From Methylococcales bacterium (GTDB lineage Bacteria; Pseudomonadota; Gammaproteobacteria; Methylococcales; Methylomonadaceae), in the NCBI GenBank assembly GCA_028714175.1, contig JAQTMV010000017.1, forward strand, positions 1-39,704: a stretch of 39,704 bases of DNA, written 5' to 3'. Below the pieces are notes generated by a model, which did not search any database, was not told the origin of the DNA, and saw nothing but the letters and a program-made list of their open reading frames with translations. Below are positions 7,973-16,900 of this stretch, one piece after another; positions within the stretch are counted from its first letter, which is position 1; each line of letters opens with the position of its first letter. The translations under genes and the position numbers were made by a program.

Positions 7973-9291
7973 ATGTTTTCCTTGAACTGTTTCAGGAAAC
8001 GAGTGCCCAGGCTCCTGCATGGGCAGCAGGCTGTTTTTTTGCTCGCAATCTTGCTGCTTGTATCCAGTCCGGCTCATTCCCAAGCCCCAGTCCCCGCTTC
8101 GGAACGAAAAGATCGCCACAGGCTGTTGATCATCTGGACCCCATTGTCATTGATGCAAGGTTAACTTTGCCCAAACTCATTGATTTAACCATGCAAAAAT
8201 ATCCGGACACTGCCTGGCTTAATTCACTGGATGAAGAGGCCGCGGCCATCGCGGAACGCAGCAAAAGTTGGACAGCGGGTGCTTTACAAGCATCCATCGG
8301 CTATCAGTCTATATCCACTTTCAGGCTGAATTATGCTACCGGAAGTGTGCAGGTACCGCTATGGAATTTTGGGCAACGTGACGCGGAACACAAACTGGCC
8401 AATCAGGCAGAAACCAGTGCTGAATCACAGGCGGTAGCAATCAAATTACGTGTAGCAGGATTGGTTAGAGGCGCTTTGTGGGATATGGCTCTGGCAAAAA
8501 TTCGCTATGAGCAGGCGCAAGTGGATCTGGACACGTATGAAAAATTACTGGCAACCATCAAGCGTTTCGTTGAAGTAGGTGATCTGCCTCCCTCTAATGC
8601 ATTAATGACACAAACCGAGCTTTTGCAAAAACGTTCAGTATTCACAATGACGGAAGCTGAATTAATGCACGCTCGCAAACGTTATTCCTCCATTACCCAA
8701 ACGACTAAAGTGCCTGGTAGTTATGAAGAAAAGCTAGCGGCATTAAAGGAAATCGGGCAAAACCATCCAACCCTGGTCGCTATAAATGGTCAGATTGAGC
8801 GTAAACAAGCTGAACTTAATGCCATTAAATCCATAGGTTCAGGTCAAACCCATGTCATCGCTGGGCTATTAAGTGATGAAGGCATTGATCAGCGCAGTAA
8901 TAAGGCGGAATTTTTCAATGTCGGCGTTAGCATTCCGTTTGTCGGCAAAGCACATATAGCTCCCCAGATTGCTTTGATAAATGTTGAGTTAAATAGACTG
9001 ATTGCAGATCGTGAACAACTTTCTCGTATTTTGGAGCAGGCATACCACGAAGCTGAACATAATTTGGAGGTTAATCGAGTCGAATTGGCAACTGCCAATG
9101 AACAGAAAACGGTTTCTGAAGAATTGTTAAAAATGACACAGCTGGCTTTTTCAGTGGGTGAAATCGATCTGATGGATTTATTAAAAATCCAGTCACAAAC
9201 ACAACAAGCCATTCTCAATGCTAAGGAACGTGCAGTGATGTTACAGCGAGATAAAGCACTTTATAACCAGGCAGTAGGCGTTATACCCTGA
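7973..9291 (+). CDS. TolC-family outer-membrane efflux protein (CzcC-like), apparent frameshift
   Basis: The long frame encodes an outer-membrane factor of about 440 residues with two repeats of long amphipathic helices, the channel partner of the RND pump. In the frame that carries the mature protein the only start is TTG 7960, and its first 55 residues do not look like a signal peptide. From ATG 7973, in another frame, the sequence reads a clear signal peptide: basic start, hydrophobic core AVFLLAILLLV, and a cleavage site after PAHS. That frame stops at 8164. The mature frame becomes family-like from about 8130 (DPIVIDARLTLPKLIDL). One missing base between about 8098 and 8130, for example in the AAAA run at 8107-8110, would join them. 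Either this is a sequencing error or the channel gene is broken. Confidence 0.8.
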
Positions 9292-9404
9292 AAATAATTA
9301 GATTCTTGTTTGGGGGTACTTACAGTCGAGTATTAATTTTGAACGGCTGGTTTTGGCCATTTGGCAGTGAGTGACGATGAATAATCAAGAAAACAGGTAT
9401 TGAA

Positions 9405-12368
9405 ATGAAACATAAGGGTACTTGGCGTCAACCAGGTATCATGGCTGCACTGACAGCGGCCATGTTGTTCGGCGCGGGCACACCGCTCGCGAAATGGCTG
9501 TTCTCCGAGATCAGTCCTTGGCTATTGGCAGCCTTGCTGTACCTTGGTTCAGGACTGGGACTTTCATTATACCGAATCGTTCGCCGTTCGCCTCGCGCGA
9601 AACTGGCAGCGGGTGAATGGCCTTGGTTGCTGGGGGCGATTCTGGCGGGCGGTGTCATCGGTCCAGTGCTGTTGATGTTTGGATTAACGAAGATGCCCGC
9701 TTCGGGAGTTTCGCTACTGCTCAATGCCGAGGGCGTAGTCACCTCGCTATTGGCCTGGTTCGTCTTTCGGGAGAATTTCGATCGGCGCATCGCTTTCGGC
9801 ATGATTGTGATCGTCGCCGGCGCTGTTATGCAGAATTGGCCGGGAGAGATTGAATTCTCGGGATTCTGGCCTGCATTGGCCGTGCTAGGTGCCTGCCTGG
9901 CGTGGAGTATCGACAACAATCTGACCCGCAAAGTGTCACTGGCCGATGCCAGTTGGATCGCCTCGATCAAGGGTCTCGTAGCCGGCAGTATAAATCTCGT
10001 TCTGGCATTTCTACTGGGAACGACGGCCTTGCCACCGCTGCCTGAACTTGCTGCTGCCATGCTGGTTGGTTGGCTGTCCTACGGCGTGAGCCTAAGCCTG
10101 TTCGTAGTGGGATTGCGTCATCTTGGCACTGCTCGAACCGGTGCTTATTTCTCTGTGGCACCGTTTTTTGGTGCGCTGTTCTCGATCCAATTCTTAGGCG
10201 AACCGCTCACCGACCGTTTATTAATCGCTGGAGAGCTGATGGCTTTGGGCGTTTGGCTCCACCTGACCGAAAGGCATAGCCACTATCACATTCATGAGCG
10301 GCTGGTTCATGACCACGAACACCTGCACGATGAGCACCATCCGCACGAACATGACGAGCCGATTGATCCAAACACAACACACAGTCACCAACACGAACAT
10401 ATCCCATTGGAACACGCCCATCAGCATTTCCCGGATGCGCATCATCGGCACAATCACACGTCGATAACCGTACCTGCTGACCAAGGCCAAAAAGCTGTCG
10501 CGGCAACCAAACAAGCGAGTGCATCGAGCCAGCGGGTGCTGATGACGCGTGCGCGCAGGATCGAAGTCGTACGTATTTTGCTTACCGGCTTGATGGCGCT
10601 GCTGTTTTGGCGGCAATGGATACCACTCCAAATCCTGTGGCTGGCTGTCGCTATTGGTTTATATCCACTGGTAAAAACCGGCGTGACCGACCTGATATGC
10701 GAACGCAAAATCGGCACCGAGATTTTTGTTACCGTGGCCACCTTGATCGCAATGTTTGGAGGAGAAACGGTCGCCGGCGCCGTGCTGATGGTGATTATTC
10801 TCATTGCGGAGTTCATCGCCGACTTGAATATGGATCGCGCACGGGCTTCCATCAAGACACTGATCGGCTCGGTGCCGCAAGTTGCGCTGATGCGTGATGC
10901 GGACGGTGAACGCGTGGTTCCGATCGAGCAATTGCGAGCCGGCGATGTCGTGCTGGTACGTGCCGGTGAAAAAATTCCGGTGGATGGCTGCATCGTGGGC
11001 GGCGCGGCATCGATCAACGAAGCGCCCATCACCGGCGAAAGCCTTCCCAAGGACAAGAGTATCGGGGCAAGCGTTTTTGCCGGCACCATCGTCGCATCGG
11101 GCGCACTCGATATTCAGACCGAAAAAGTCGGTAGCGACACCACCTTTGCCCGCATCATCGGACTGGTTGAAAACGCTGAAGCACAGCGCGCACCCGTGCA
11201 AAAACTTGCCGACCAGGTTGCGTCGTGGCTGATCCCCGTTGTTTTTGTATTTCTCATCATGGTTTATATGGTCACGGGCGACGTGCGCACCATCGTCACG
11301 TTGCTGATTTTTACCTCGCCTGCCGAACTGGGACTGGCGACGCCATTGGTGATGATCGCCGCCATTGCACGTGCTGCCCGAAGCGGTATTTTAGTCAAGG
11401 GCGGCCTGTATCTGGAGTCGCTGGCCAAAGCGGATGTGATGGTCTTCGACAAAACCGGTACACTGACCGCAAATAAGTCTGAAGTCGTTCGCGTGGAGGC
11501 ACGCGCCGCACGCTTTTCTGAAATGGAATTGTTGGGTTTGGCTGCCGCCGCCGACCGCCGTTCAGCGCATCCGTTGGCCAAAGCCGTTGTGGATTACGCA
11601 ACGCTTAAACAGATCACCGTTCCGGAACCGGACCAATATGAGCAGGTGCAAGGTCGAGGCATTGTAGCAACCGTCTCAGGGCACGCCGTGCTGGTCGGCA
11701 ATGCGGCGTTGCTGCGTGAAAACGGTGTAACGCTTGCCATGGCAATTGAAGACGGCGGACAAACACCGGTTCATGTGGCCGTTGATGGACACTTTGCAGG
11801 GGTTATCTTTATCGCTGATGTGTTACGACCGGGCGCGCGCGAAGCGCTAGAGAAATTGAAAGGCAGTGGCGTCAAGCGCATCGTGATGTTGACCGGTGAC
11901 AATGAGGCCACCGCGCGTGCGGTGGCAGCGGAACTGGGTGTGGATGAGGTGCGCGCTGACTTGCTGCCGGAAGACAAAGTCACAGCAATCGAAGCGTTAA
12001 AAAAGCAAGGGTATCACGTAGCAATGATCGGTGACGGCATCAACGATGCGCCAGCACTGGCACGAGCGGATGTAGGCATTGCGATGGGCGGTGGCGGCAC
12101 CCAGGCCGCACTGGAAGCAGCCGATATCGTGCTGATGACGGATGACTTAGCTAAAATCGTCAGTGCTCGTGCCATTGCCCGACGCGCTTATCGCACGATT
12201 CAAGAGAATTTATTTGTGGGCGTTGGTGTAGTCCATGTGTTGGGTATCACGGCGGCCCTAATGGGCTGGATTGGTCCTATCGAAGCCGCCTTGTTACATC
12301 TGGGACCGGATGTTCTGGTGTTTGTGAACTCTGCCAAATTGCTGCATGTTCGAATTGATGGGGTCTGA
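9405..12368 (+). CDS. EamA/DMT transporter - His-rich linker - P1B-type metal ATPase fusion
   Basis: A 987-residue open frame joins two transporters. Residues 1-287 form a ten-helix EamA/DMT permease. Residues 291-351 hold 23 histidines in 61 positions, a probable metal-binding loop. Residues 385-987 are a heavy-metal P-type ATPase: four N-terminal helices, TGES at 543-546, phosphorylation site DKTGT with Asp682, His-Pro at 722-723, and hinge GDGIND at 876-881. The usual Cys-Pro-Cys of the metal path is replaced by Ser-Pro-Ala (638-640) in TSPAELGLATP, so the metal specificity is unclear. Classical N-terminal CxxC metal domains are missing and the His-rich linker sits in their place. The gene is visibly richer in G and C than its neighbours, suggesting a separate origin. 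It starts 113 bases after the TolC-family gene. Confidence 0.88.
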   Translation: MKHKGTWRQPGIMAALTAAMLFGAGTPLAKWLFSEISPWLLAALLYLGSGLGLSLYRIVRRSPRAKLAAGEWPWLLGAILAGGVIGPVLLMFGLTKMPASGVSLLLNAEGVVTSLLAWFVFRENFDRRIAFGMIVIVAGAVMQNWPGEIEFSGFWPALAVLGACLAWSIDNNLTRKVSLADASWIASIKGLVAGSINLVLAFLLGTTALPPLPELAAAMLVGWLSYGVSLSLFVVGLRHLGTARTGAYFSVAPFFGALFSIQFLGEPLTDRLLIAGELMALGVWLHLTERHSHYHIHERLVHDHEHLHDEHHPHEHDEPIDPNTTHSHQHEHIPLEHAHQHFPDAHHRHNHTSITVPADQGQKAVAATKQASASSQRVLMTRARRIEVVRILLTGLMALLFWRQWIPLQILWLAVAIGLYPLVKTGVTDLICERKIGTEIFVTVATLIAMFGGETVAGAVLMVIILIAEFIADLNMDRARASIKTLIGSVPQVALMRDADGERVVPIEQLRAGDVVLVRAGEKIPVDGCIVGGAASINEAPITGESLPKDKSIGASVFAGTIVASGALDIQTEKVGSDTTFARIIGLVENAEAQRAPVQKLADQVASWLIPVVFVFLIMVYMVTGDVRTIVTLLIFTSPAELGLATPLVMIAAIARAARSGILVKGGLYLESLAKADVMVFDKTGTLTANKSEVVRVEARAARFSEMELLGLAAAADRRSAHPLAKAVVDYATLKQITVPEPDQYEQVQGRGIVATVSGHAVLVGNAALLRENGVTLAMAIEDGGQTPVHVAVDGHFAGVIFIADVLRPGAREALEKLKGSGVKRIVMLTGDNEATARAVAAELGVDEVRADLLPEDKVTAIEALKKQGYHVAMIGDGINDAPALARADVGIAMGGGGTQAALEAADIVLMTDDLAKIVSARAIARRAYRTIQENLFVGVGVVHVLGITAALMGWIGPIEAALLHLGPDVLVFVNSAKLLHVRIDGV

Positions 12369-12831
12369 ATATCCGGTGCGCAAATAATAAACGGGGTTTG
12401 AAATCCAACGAGACGATAACGTACGCTAAGCTAAACAATTAGCTCATATAGCCGCGAGCTTAAATTAATTGATCGAACTCTACGGCAAGTTCATTGCTCA
12501 GCGAGTGACCGAACAGAATATCAAAAAACCTATCAGAAACTAAATAGAATTGTTTGTCAGCTTTGTGAAAAGAACCTGACATTCAAAGTGTATGGCCAAA
12601 GGTCGCTTAGGTCGGTAGTGCTACTTTACCAATGACCGGTATCGGGAAGCTTAAATCCATATCCGAATGTCTCAAAGGGGTCGGACTTTACTCTTCGAAA
12701 TTGAGAAAAAATCATTTTTCCCAGTGACCGCTATGGAGAAGCTCAATCATTGGCTTGTTGCGATAGCAAAAATAAACATAACCAATAGGGTATATAAGTA
12801 CTATCCAGAAAGTTGTTAAAAGAATGTTTAT
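12369..12831. other. 463-base stretch without a recognisable gene
   Basis: Many stops in all frames. Two imperfect 31-base direct repeats, 12626-12656 and 12718-12748, share the core TGACCG, TAT and GAAGCT. A short frame near 12476-12544 reads like decayed coding sequence, but I could not assign it. The stretch lies at the left edge of the accessory island and looks like mobile-element debris. Confidence 0.4.
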
Positions 12832-13125
12832 CTAAGTTAAATGCCGCAAAGGATCTTCGCCTGGGCCAAGTATCCGTAAAATCACAATATCGTTACTATT
12901 GACCCGATAGTAGATGGTGTGCGACTCATATACAAACCGTCGCACTTTTGGTTTTATATGGCTCTGTTCGCTGCCAATTAACGGAAACTCGGTAATCGTA
13001 TCAAACGTTTTGAATAGCCCATCCCGATAAAGCCGGGCTTGTTTGATCCCGAAATGTTGGATAGTGTAAATAGCAATATTGCTTAAATCTTTCTCCGCTC
13101 GTTTGGATAAACGGCATTTAGCCAT
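12832..13125 (-). CDS. parE: ParE/RelE-family toxin
   Basis: A 97-residue toxin of the ParE branch of the RelE/ParE superfamily. The N-terminal helices follow LSKRAEKDLSNIAIYTIQHFG, the middle has the strand PLIGSEQSHIKPKVRRFVYESH, and the end has IVILRILGPGEDPLRHL, which matches the ParE C-terminal pattern. ParE toxins poison DNA gyrase. The gene overlaps the upstream antitoxin gene by 8 bases, the normal order for parDE. It lies at the left side of an accessory island, where such modules commonly stabilise the DNA. Confidence 0.88.
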   Translation of the reverse strand: MAKCRLSKRAEKDLSNIAIYTIQHFGIKQARLYRDGLFKTFDTITEFPLIGSEQSHIKPKVRRFVYESHTIYYRVNSNDIVILRILGPGEDPLRHLT

Positions 13126-13372
13126 TTTGTTTAGAAACTAAAGCTTCAGCATGATCCCAAATATCTTTCGGACTCAGATCACTTAGTCCGCTGGCTTCAG
13201 CATCATCCAACATGGAACGAAGGCGGGTTTCAGCCTCTTGTCTTTCCTGGTCACGGCGGACTAAATCCCGGAAATATTCACTGTCGTTGCCGTATTTGCC
13301 GGATTCAACCTGGGCTTTAACCCAGTCTTCCATTTGGTCGGTCAGGGTAATCGTTTTGCGTTGCATGGGCAT
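13118..13372 (-). CDS. parD: ParD-family antitoxin
   Basis: An antitoxin of about 84 residues with an N-terminal ribbon-helix-helix domain (KTITLTDQMEDWVKAQVESG, then YGNDSEYFRDLVRRDQER) and a flexible acidic C-terminal part that would wrap the ParE toxin. The open frame extends to a TTG at 13390. ATG 13372 or ATG 13366 is the better start because ParD proteins begin just before the first strand. A perfect palindrome at 13404-13424 upstream is the likely autoregulatory site. Confidence 0.88.
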   Translation of the reverse strand: MPMQRKTITLTDQMEDWVKAQVESGKYGNDSEYFRDLVRRDQERQEAETRLRSMLDDAEASGLSDLSPKDIWDHAEALVSKQNG

Positions 13373-13403
13373 AATTAAACCGTGAATCAAAGAAAATCTA
13401 ATC

Positions 13404-13424
13404 TAGTATGATAATATCATACTA
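13404..13424. promoter_or_regulatory. Palindromic operator of the parDE operon
   Basis: Perfect 21-bp palindrome with arms TAGTATGATA and TATCATACTA around a single central A. It starts 32 bases upstream of the parD start at 13372. ParD ribbon-helix-helix dimers bind such AT-rich palindromes and shut off their own operon. The arms also contain -10-like sequences. Confidence 0.7.
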
Positions 13425-13491
13425 TTGTGCAATGATGGTGTTTCTATTCACCAAATGCTACGGAACTTGATAAGGTATATCGGAGAACGAT

Positions 13492-13995
13492 TAGAAAACG
13501 CTAGCCAAAGGCACTGGTTCGGTAGAGCTGGCCGACGGCGGTACCTTAACGATGGCAAACACCCCAGCCAATCAGGCGGTTTACCCGCAAGAGTCAAATC
13601 AAAAGGAAGGCTTGAAGTTTCCAATTTTGCGAGTCGAATATGAAAGTTTTTGAGCTGCGGTCGAATTGCGCGGGCGCGGTATCGACCTGCTGTGCCCTGT
13701 GGCAACCGCAAATTCGACTGGGGGCAAAGTATCCATCCAAGAGGCGATTATTACGACAGGCTGTTCGAATTGCCAAAGCCCGCTCGCCCGGAATGGATGA
13801 CATGCTATGGAACCCTTGCAGTGCAAGACCCCGGAGATGGTCAGAAAAGAAATTTCCGTGTTCCTGTTGGCCTACAATCTAATTCGCCTGCTTATGCTCC
13901 AAGCCGGTATCCGACATCATGTTTGGCCGTGTCATATCAGTTTCAGGGAAGCCTTGGGAACCTTTCGGGAGCTACTTACTACCGTAGAGACTTAA
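13492..13995 (+). pseudogene. Decayed IS4-family transposase remnant
   Basis: Three pieces in changing frames keep IS4-type transposase order. From 13501 a stretch reads VELADGGTLTMANTPANQAV and YPQESNQKEGLKFPILR, matching the family region around the first catalytic Asp. From about 13712 another frame reads KFDWGQSI, DYYDRLFELPKPARPEWM. From 13807 a third frame reads CKTPEMVRKEISVFLLAYNLIR, which contains the conserved Y-(2)-R-(3)-E-(6)-K neighbourhood seen near IS4 C-termini. Much of the middle is missing, and no inverted terminal repeats were identified. The last 17 bases overlap the end of zorD. Confidence 0.7.
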
Positions 13996-16900
13996 GTGAC
14001 TGAGGGTACAGCGAAAGCCACTCAGTCAAAATGCCGCTATCAATCAAACTAACACCGTTTAGCTCCGCTTGCCGGATCGAGTTGTCATTAAAAAATTGAT
14101 TGGTGACCGCTACCTTGCTGAATTTTACATCCAGGAATTGCTGTTCGTAAGAAGCAGCGCCTGCCACAATTTCTTTGATGGCATCCCAGCCCAATCCTCT
14201 TGGGGCTTCAGATGCCTTGCACTGGATCAACAAGCCAAACTTACCCTTGATGGCGACAATATCAACGCCTCCGTCTCCTGTTGCGGGCGTTAACAAGCAG
14301 TTATATCCTTGGCATTTCCACAATGCGCGGCAAAGCGCCTCGAAGGGCCTGCCGACAATCCGAGGCAAATGTTCTGCCGTAATCCACGCCTCTGCCTCGA
14401 TGGATTCCGCATATCCTGCCTCACCGAGCAAATCAGCCAGTTCATCTTGGCTAACCGTCGGCGTCCCGTTCAGCATATCACTCGCCAGTTCCCTTTTTCG
14501 CCGTAATAAATCATCCAGTTTCGCCTCGAACGTCAGCAGTTCGTCGGCGCAAACAGTAGGGTAATACACATGAACGTCCCTTGTTTGGCCTAAGCGATAA
14601 GCACGATCGGTAGCTTGGTCCTCCACTGCCGGGTTCCACGGACGGGTATAGTGAATCACATGATTGGCTGCTTGAATATTGAGGCCGAACCCAGCAGCTT
14701 TGGGCGACAAGATCATCACATTGAAGCCATTACTTGCTTGAAATCTATCAATTATTTTTTGTCGGCTTTCGGAGGCTTCACTGCTGTTTTTTATCGAACC
14801 ATTGATGCAGTCTGGCAAAAAGCCATAGCGTAGGTTCAGGTAGTGTCGCAAGGCTCTTTGCAAATCCAAATATTCGGTAAAGATTAGAACCTTTTCTTTT
14901 TTGCTACACACCTCATCCAGCCGTTCAATCAACCAATTGAACTTGGGCGATTGTTTACAATAGGCATCGACCGAAAGGCTTGTATCAGGCTGTAAACCAT
15001 TCGGCTTAGGATCGGCACAAATGGCGCGCAGTCTATGCAGCACGGCAAGAATGGGGTTGCTACGCTGTGTCGCCCTCTCTGCGGCCTGCCGCATACACTG
15101 GTAATCTACAATGACTTCGTGGTACAGCTGCCGCTGATAGTCGTTCAGCGCTATCCGATTTTTTTGTTGGATATGTGGATAACTGTCGTCATATTTGATC
15201 GGCAAATCTTTGGCGACTTCGCGCTTGGTGCGGCGCAGCAATTGCGGCTCGATCAGGGCTTTCAGCTGTTCCAACGCCTGGCTCTGTTCGGCGTCGCCAC
15301 TGGCGTTTTCAATGGGGCGGCGATAGTTCAGGCCAAACCGGTTAAGCGGCCCCAACAAGCCGGGCTGCACAAAGTCGAACAAGCACCACAAATCCGTCAA
15401 CGAGTTTTCCACCGGCGTTCCGGTGCAGGCGATCTTGAAACCGGCTTTTTGCGCCTTTGCAGCATCTGTGACCAACGTGCCGGGCGTTTTGATCTTCTGC
15501 GCCTCGTCGCAGACCATGATGCTCCATGTTTGCTGGCCCAGTGAAATGGACAAATCGCGCATCGTTTCGTAAGTCGTCAATACCAGATTGGCGTTGCCTA
15601 GCCAACCGTCGATCAAGAACTTCGTCAGTCCGTCTTCAAGCAGGCGTTTGTCAATCACCGACTGAGCGACTTTCTTCTCTGCCAATGACTTGCCATATAA
15701 GGTCAAGACACGGGTGCAGCCGGGCACGAAGAATTTCTTGATTTCGTTTTGCCAGTTTTCCAGCAGGCTGACTGGTGCGACAATCAATACCGGCAGGGGA
15801 TTAGGTTGTTCCAAATACCAGACGATGAAGGCCAGCAGTTGAAGCGTTTTGCCCAGCCCCATGTCGTCGGCCATCAAGCAACCGGAACAGTTTGCTGGAC
15901 TGTTGCGCCAAAGATGCTGCAACCACGCGACGCCAATGCGTTGGTGCGCTTTCAAGTCGGCCCGTAATGCAGCGGGTAGAGACAAGTCAGTTGCACGGCT
16001 TTTGTCGAACGCTAAATGGGCCGTGCTTTGGACTGCCGCATAACCGACCGCTTCGATGTTGGTTTCGATGAGCGGCGCTCTTCGGAGTTGCGAAGACTTT
16101 TCCACTTTGTCAGGCGGCGGTTTGCCTTCGCAGGTGGCGTTGATAACCCCTTGTACCAATGGAATCATCGCTTCCGCCTCTCGTACAGGCATGGGCTTGT
16201 CCAGTCCCGGATAGTCAAACGCCTCCTTGCCCTCAGCCTTGGCCTGCGCCGTGGCAGCGGCGAATTGATCCAAATCGGCTTGGGTGCGGATTAGCGTGAT
16301 AGGACTGTCTGCGGACTCGCCGAAGCCAACCAAGGTATTTGTGGACAACCAAGGCTCTGTTGGTTCGGTTTTGAAGATGAATGGCGAGTAATATGGCTTG
16401 CGCTCGCCGATTTCGATCACCCGCTGGGCATAATCGGGAAACTCGTAAACTTCCTCGTATGTGATCGCCGGGACAGGATGCAGCCAGCGTTCATGCCAAG
16501 TCCGCAATTGCGCCAGCTTTTCCCCGGCGTCGCCGCGCAATTCCACCTCAGAGCCTTCCCAGTTGAAGCAGGGATAACCCTCGTCCAACTGGCTCTGGAT
16601 TTCCTCGATCAACCGCGACAAGGCACCGGGCGAATTAAACGCACAGCGCTCATAAGCAGGGATGGCCCCGGCGCGGGTAGCCTCTAAATCGAGAAACACG
16701 GAGAGGATATTACCCTTGCCGTCTTGCTTGAAGTCAAGCTCAAACGTGTAAAACACAATATCCGCGCTATGCAGCGAAGCCTCGTAACTTTCCGGTGGTA
16801 TAACCGAATCGGCGGCTTCACCCAGCACGGCGTAAGGATTACGGATAAACGCCTGCGCCCTAGGGCCACGCGCTACTCGTCCCGGCATCCGCTTGATCTC

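Noticed and set aside
9428..10060. 210-residue minus-strand frame opposite the EamA domain
   Set aside because: It is an antisense shadow of a GC-rich coding gene. Its composition is Ser/Ala/Pro-rich, with no domain pattern.
10454..11089. 211-residue minus-strand frame opposite the ATPase domain
   Set aside because: It mirrors the codons of the ATPase gene and has no start context or family features.
15035..15544. 169-residue plus-strand frame inside zorD
   Set aside because: It is antisense to the helicase core, whose motifs are intact on the minus strand.
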